15,911 bases of DNA, taken from contig DATLAN010000423.1 in assembly GCA_035527455.1 (NCBI GenBank), forward strand, positions 1-15,911. The letters are read 5' to 3'. Shown piece after piece: positions 13,477-15,911 of this stretch. A program made the translations under genes and the position numbers. Numbering within the stretch: position 1 is the stretch's first letter; each line of letters begins with the position of its first letter. This DNA is from DATLAN01 sp035527455 (GTDB lineage Bacteria > Planctomycetota > Planctomycetia > Pirellulales > Thermoguttaceae). The notes under the pieces were generated by a model, which was not told where the DNA came from, did not search any database, and saw nothing but the letters and a program-made list of their open reading frames with translations.

Positions 13477-14841
13477 TCACTGCCGCTTGGCGGTTTTCTT
13501 CCTTGTCCCGATGACGCCCGCCGCCAGCACGATCAGGCCCAGCATGGCGGGTTGGCGATAGCGGATCGAACTTACGAATACCACGTGCAGCGCGGTGAAG
13601 TAGACCGCCGGGAGCCAACACAATAAATACGGCCAGCCGGAGCGGATCGTTCTGGCGGCCCCGATTATCCCAAAAACGAGGATCGGAACATAGGTGAAAA
13701 AGACGGCCAGCCGGACCGGCCAGCTCGAGAAAGCCGGCTCGTTGGGCCAGATATTCCACATACGGACTAGTTTCACTCCACCCAGTTGGGTCGCTCGTGC
13801 GGGGTTGGCGCCTGCCCAGGCCCACGCTTCGCGGCGGAAACGGCGGTCGAGCCGGTACTCGAACGGGTCGTCGGTCTCGGCCGGTTGTCTTCGGAATTCC
13901 TCGACGAACTGCGGCACGAACGCCATGTCGCTGGCCCCGGTGGCCTGGGGATTGAGCCCGTCGTAGAGGCTGGCCCCCACTTGTAGCGTAGTGGGAACGA
14001 ACCGGCCGGTGACTTGGGCGTTGCGGATCCACCAAGGCGTCATGGCCACGATCAGGCCGACCAGCATGGCAGCGCCCATCTCGGCCCGACGCCACCGGCC
14101 CCCACCGCCGCAACCGAGCGAGCCGAGCGAGCCGAGCGAGCCGCGCGAGCCGCGGGGCTTGTCCCCGCGCGTGGGGGGGCGCAGGGATAAACCCTGAGGC
14201 TCGCTTGAACCCTGCGGCTCACCGGATCGTCTCGCCAACACCGCCACCGCTGCCGCCAAAGGGGTAAACCACAACCAGCTCGGACGGACCAACGTCGCCG
14301 CCCCGGCGACGATTCCCGCGACCACCGCCAGGCCCACGGCCCGGCCTCGCTTCTCGGCCTTCCATGCGGCCGTCCCAAGGGCCAGTTGCACCAACATCAA
14401 CACGCAAAACGGGGCCTCGCTGAGCACCAATGCGCTCATGGCCACCGCCCCGGGATAGAATGCCGCGATCGCTGCGGCGATCAGGCCGGTCCGCCCGTCG
14501 AACAACTCCCGGGCCAACCACCACACGGCCGCTACGGCCAGCATCCCCAACACGGCACTTTGCGCCCGAGCCCACATCACCGAAGGGTCGTCGCCGAAGA
14601 TGGCGAAAATCATCGCCAAGAGCAGCGGATAGCCGGGCGTGCGAAACACTCGGGCGTTCGGCTCGCCGAACTCGTACGGTTCCCCCCGGGCGATCGCACG
14701 GCCGAGCGTCCAGTAGCTCTCGCTGTCGCCGAATCCGAACCGCCCGTCGATTCGCGACTGCCAGTACGCGCCGGCGGCCAAACGCACGGCCAAGGCCAAC
14801 GTCAAGAGCAGGGCCAGTTGTTTCCAGGCGGAGGAGCCCAT
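13477..14841 (-). CDS. Polytopic membrane glycosyltransferase, GT39/ArnT-like (GT-C fold)
   Basis: The protein has 454 residues from the ATG at 14841. It has about ten hydrophobic segments. The first periplasmic loop contains FGDSESYW, with the acidic residue typical of GT-C catalytic sites, and the following RTPGYPLLLAMIF is the usual motif of the PMT_2/GT39-like family. Such enzymes move a sugar from a polyprenyl-phosphate donor to lipid, glycan or protein on the outer face of the membrane; the substrate is unknown. Residues about 205-250, between two membrane segments, are a repeat-rich insert (GEPQGSSEPQGL, then GSLGSLGSLG) that looks acquired. The frame continues up to a TTG at 14910, but a candidate promoter at 14918-14947 would start transcription about there. 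The gene is first in a probable operon with the AsmA-like gene, suggesting a shared envelope role (inference). Confidence 0.86.
   Translation of the reverse strand: MGSSAWKQLALLLTLALAVRLAAGAYWQSRIDGRFGFGDSESYWTLGRAIARGEPYEFGEPNARVFRTPGYPLLLAMIFAIFGDDPSVMWARAQSAVLGMLAVAAVWWLARELFDGRTGLIAAAIAAFYPGAVAMSALVLSEAPFCVLMLVQLALGTAAWKAEKRGRAVGLAVVAGIVAGAATLVRPSWLWFTPLAAAVAVLARRSGEPQGSSEPQGLSLRPPTRGDKPRGSRGSLGSLGSLGCGGGGRWRRAEMGAAMLVGLIVAMTPWWIRNAQVTGRFVPTTLQVGASLYDGLNPQATGASDMAFVPQFVEEFRRQPAETDDPFEYRLDRRFRREAWAWAGANPARATQLGGVKLVRMWNIWPNEPAFSSWPVRLAVFFTYVPILVFGIIGAARTIRSGWPYLLCWLPAVYFTALHVVFVSSIRYRQPAMLGLIVLAAGVIGTRKKTAKRQ
14115..14222 (-). repeat. In-frame repeat insert inside the glycosyltransferase gene
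   Basis: Four 9-base units of CGAGCGAGC type (14115-14150, the last one variant) abut a hairpin CGCGGGG-CTTGT-CCCCGCG (14151-14169). Two 15-base direct repeats, AACCCTGAGGCTCGC (14190-14204) and AACCCTGCGGCTCAC (14208-14222), lie 18 bases apart. All periods are multiples of three, so the frame survives. Confidence 0.75.
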
Positions 14842-14917
14842 CGACGTTACGCTCGCAATCCGCGGTGAAGGGCAAGACGTCTCCACCGCTCGAAACCCCC
14901 GAGAGAACAAGCCGCTG

Positions 14918-14947
14918 ATCGTACTCCGGCGGCACCCCGACGGTCAA
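14918..14947 (-). promoter_or_regulatory. Possible promoter of the glycosyltransferase operon
   Basis: On the minus strand TTGACC (14947-14942), 18 bases and TACGAT (14923-14918). The -35 box and spacer length equal those before typA. A small inverted repeat, AAGTTT-CGGC-AAACTT (14951-14966), lies just upstream of the -35 box. The 324-base gap 14842-15165 contains this, the inverted palindrome pair at 15043-15134, and no gene. Confidence 0.32.
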
Positions 14948-15042
14948 GGCAAGTTTCGGCAAACTTCCCTTTCTCCCGGAAACCATGTAGTCTGTACGCT
15001 CGGCGGCTTAGGACCCGTATGAATTACTTCCCGAATTCGGTG

Positions 15043-15134
15043 CGTACAGTAGCCATCTCGCTCCGCGAGATGTAGCCCGAAAAGCTCTGGATCTTCGATG
15101 GCCACATCTCGCGGAGCGAGATGGCTACTATACG
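15043..15134. repeat. REPIN-like inverted pair of palindromes
   Basis: The 31-base arms at 15043-15073 and 15104-15134 are inverted copies with one mismatch, separated by 30 bases. Each arm contains CATCTCGCTCCGCGAGATG, an 8 bp stem with a TCC loop. Two closely spaced inverted REP palindromes define a REPIN. The family differs in sequence from the one around the RAYT gene. It lies 31 bases before the start of the Kelch gene, inside its leader or promoter region. Confidence 0.85.
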
Positions 15135-15165
15135 GAAGTCACTAAAAAACTCCAGAAGACCGAAC

Positions 15166-15911
15166 ATGAAACGTCTATCGATGGGCTTACTGCTCACGCT
15201 GGCCGCGACCGTGCTTCAAGGGAGCAGCGGTCTTGCCGCGGTGTTGCTGGAGCCGATCGACGCACGCATTCCCGATCCGCTGGGGTACGGCGGCGCGTTT
15301 GCGGGCATCTCCGCCGACGCGCTGATCATCGCCGGCGGGGCCAACTTTCCGGAGGAGACTTGGGGAACGGGTGAGAAGGTCTGGCACGACCGGATCTCGG
15401 TCCTTCAACGTGACGAAGATAAATACACCTGGCACACCGACGCGAAGCTGCCGCGTCCCCTGGCGTACGGTGTCTCGATCACCACCGATTTCGGCCTGAT
15501 CTGTATCAGCGGTTCCGACTCGCAGCGGGCCTATCGGTCGGTGTTGCTGCTGCGGTGGGAGGACGGTGGAGTCAAGACGGTCGAATTGCCGGATCTGCCC
15601 GGACCACGAGCCAATGCGGCCGGCGCGTTGCTCGGCGGCACGATTTATGTCGCCGGCGGTCAAACGGGCAACAAGGAAGTAGAGGTCACCGACACGTTCT
15701 GGAGCCTGAAGCTTCCGAAGAAGGCCGGCGAGGCGTTCGACTGGCGATCGCTGGAGTGGGAAGAGCTGCCCTCGTGGCCCGGCCCGTCACGAGCCCAGGC
15801 GGTGGCGGCGGCACAGGGCGGCAAGTTCTATCTTTTCAGCGGCTTCGACCTGGAGCCCGGTCCCGACGGCAAGCCGAAGCGAAAGTATCTCAGCGACGCC
15901 TACTGTTTCGA
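15166..15911 (+). CDS. Exported Kelch-repeat protein, N-acetylneuraminate epimerase (NanM)-like, 3' end outside the window
   Basis: The frame is open from the ATG at 15166 to the window edge: 248 residues are visible. The start has only a weak AGAAG upstream. The N-terminus is a secretory signal (MKR, then LSMGLLLTLAATVLQG, with an Ala-rich cleavage region near residue 24). The mature part shows Kelch-type blades: IIAGGANFPEETWG followed by KVWHDRISVL, then a TIYVAGGQTG blade and a KFYLFSGFD blade. The AGGANFP...KVWHD pattern is that of the cyclically permuted mutarotase/NanM family, which interconverts sialic acid anomers in the periplasm in E. coli. No sialic acid gene is visible beside it, so the actual sugar is uncertain. 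The gene diverges from the glycosyltransferase operon. Confidence 0.87.
   Translation, partial: MKRLSMGLLLTLAATVLQGSSGLAAVLLEPIDARIPDPLGYGGAFAGISADALIIAGGANFPEETWGTGEKVWHDRISVLQRDEDKYTWHTDAKLPRPLAYGVSITTDFGLICISGSDSQRAYRSVLLLRWEDGGVKTVELPDLPGPRANAAGALLGGTIYVAGGQTGNKEVEVTDTFWSLKLPKKAGEAFDWRSLEWEELPSWPGPSRAQAVAAAQGGKFYLFSGFDLEPGPDGKPKRKYLSDAYCF

Noticed and set aside
10380..13514. 1044-codon plus-strand open frame opposite the AsmA-like gene
   Set aside because: The minus-strand product has coherent AsmA-like motifs; the plus-strand product is rich in Arg, Gln, Asp and His, as expected of an antisense shadow.
14842..14910. TTG start of the glycosyltransferase at 14910
   Set aside because: The likely promoter would initiate at about this position, and the added residues are not membrane-like; the ATG at 14841 precedes the first hydrophobic segment directly.
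15187..15663. 158-codon minus-strand open frame
   Set aside because: It is antisense to the Kelch/NanM-like gene, whose signal peptide and blade motifs are clear.
1..15911. Defence system, biosynthetic cluster or prophage
   Set aside because: Apart from the RAYT and the repeat elements, every recognised gene is housekeeping or envelope-related; no nuclease-effector, integrase, phage structural or multi-enzyme cluster was seen.

Overview
The window looks like a chromosomal segment of a planctomycete, most likely of the order Pirellulales. The reasons are GC-rich DNA, a Gfo/Idh/MocA oxidoreductase, a twin-arginine-exported protein resembling sugar isomerases, a formylglycine-generating-enzyme-type domain, a long AsmA-like protein, and a high density of palindromic intergenic repeats of kinds I associate with this group. 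The lineage is inferred from gene style; no rRNA or tRNA gene is present to confirm it.

Layout. 1-1122 (+): 3' part of a Gfo/Idh/MocA oxidoreductase. 1173-3011 (-): GTPase TypA/BipA, convergent with it. 3012-3200: a divergent promoter region, with typA reading left and a Tat-exported fucose-isomerase-like protein (3201-4658, +) reading right. 4745-5785: a unit with a REP-associated tyrosine transposase (RAYT, 4849-5454, -) bracketed by inverted copies of a palindromic repeat, plus a 4 x 30 bp tandem array next to its putative promoter. 5872-6312 (-): a decayed formylglycine-generating-enzyme-type domain. 6323-7564 (-): xseA. 7637-7828: a nested inverted-repeat element that supplies the stop codon of the next gene. 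7828-8673 (-): a DUF374-type acyltransferase; 8765-9622 (-): dapF. 9818-14841 (-): a probable three-gene operon transcribed as membrane glycosyltransferase, AsmA-like protein, small conserved-looking protein. 15043-15134: a REPIN-like inverted pair of palindromes. 15166-15911 (+): 5' part of a secreted Kelch protein of the N-acetylneuraminate epimerase (NanM) type.

Functions. The recognisable genes are housekeeping (translation GTPase, cell-wall precursor epimerase, DNA repair nuclease) or envelope-related (acyltransferase, GT-C glycosyltransferase, AsmA-like protein, exported sugar-related proteins). They do not form one pathway. dapF and the acyltransferase gene are probably co-transcribed from a good promoter at 9664-9692.

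The most unusual part is the repeat content. At least three palindrome families occur in 16 kb, one physically tied to a RAYT. Others sit in a gene's 3' end, between genes, or in frame inside a membrane protein. The second notable point is the AsmA-like gene: its only canonical start cuts into the membrane anchor, while an ATT codon at 13457 has a well-placed Shine-Dalgarno sequence. I did not find a defence system, CRISPR array or biosynthetic cluster.
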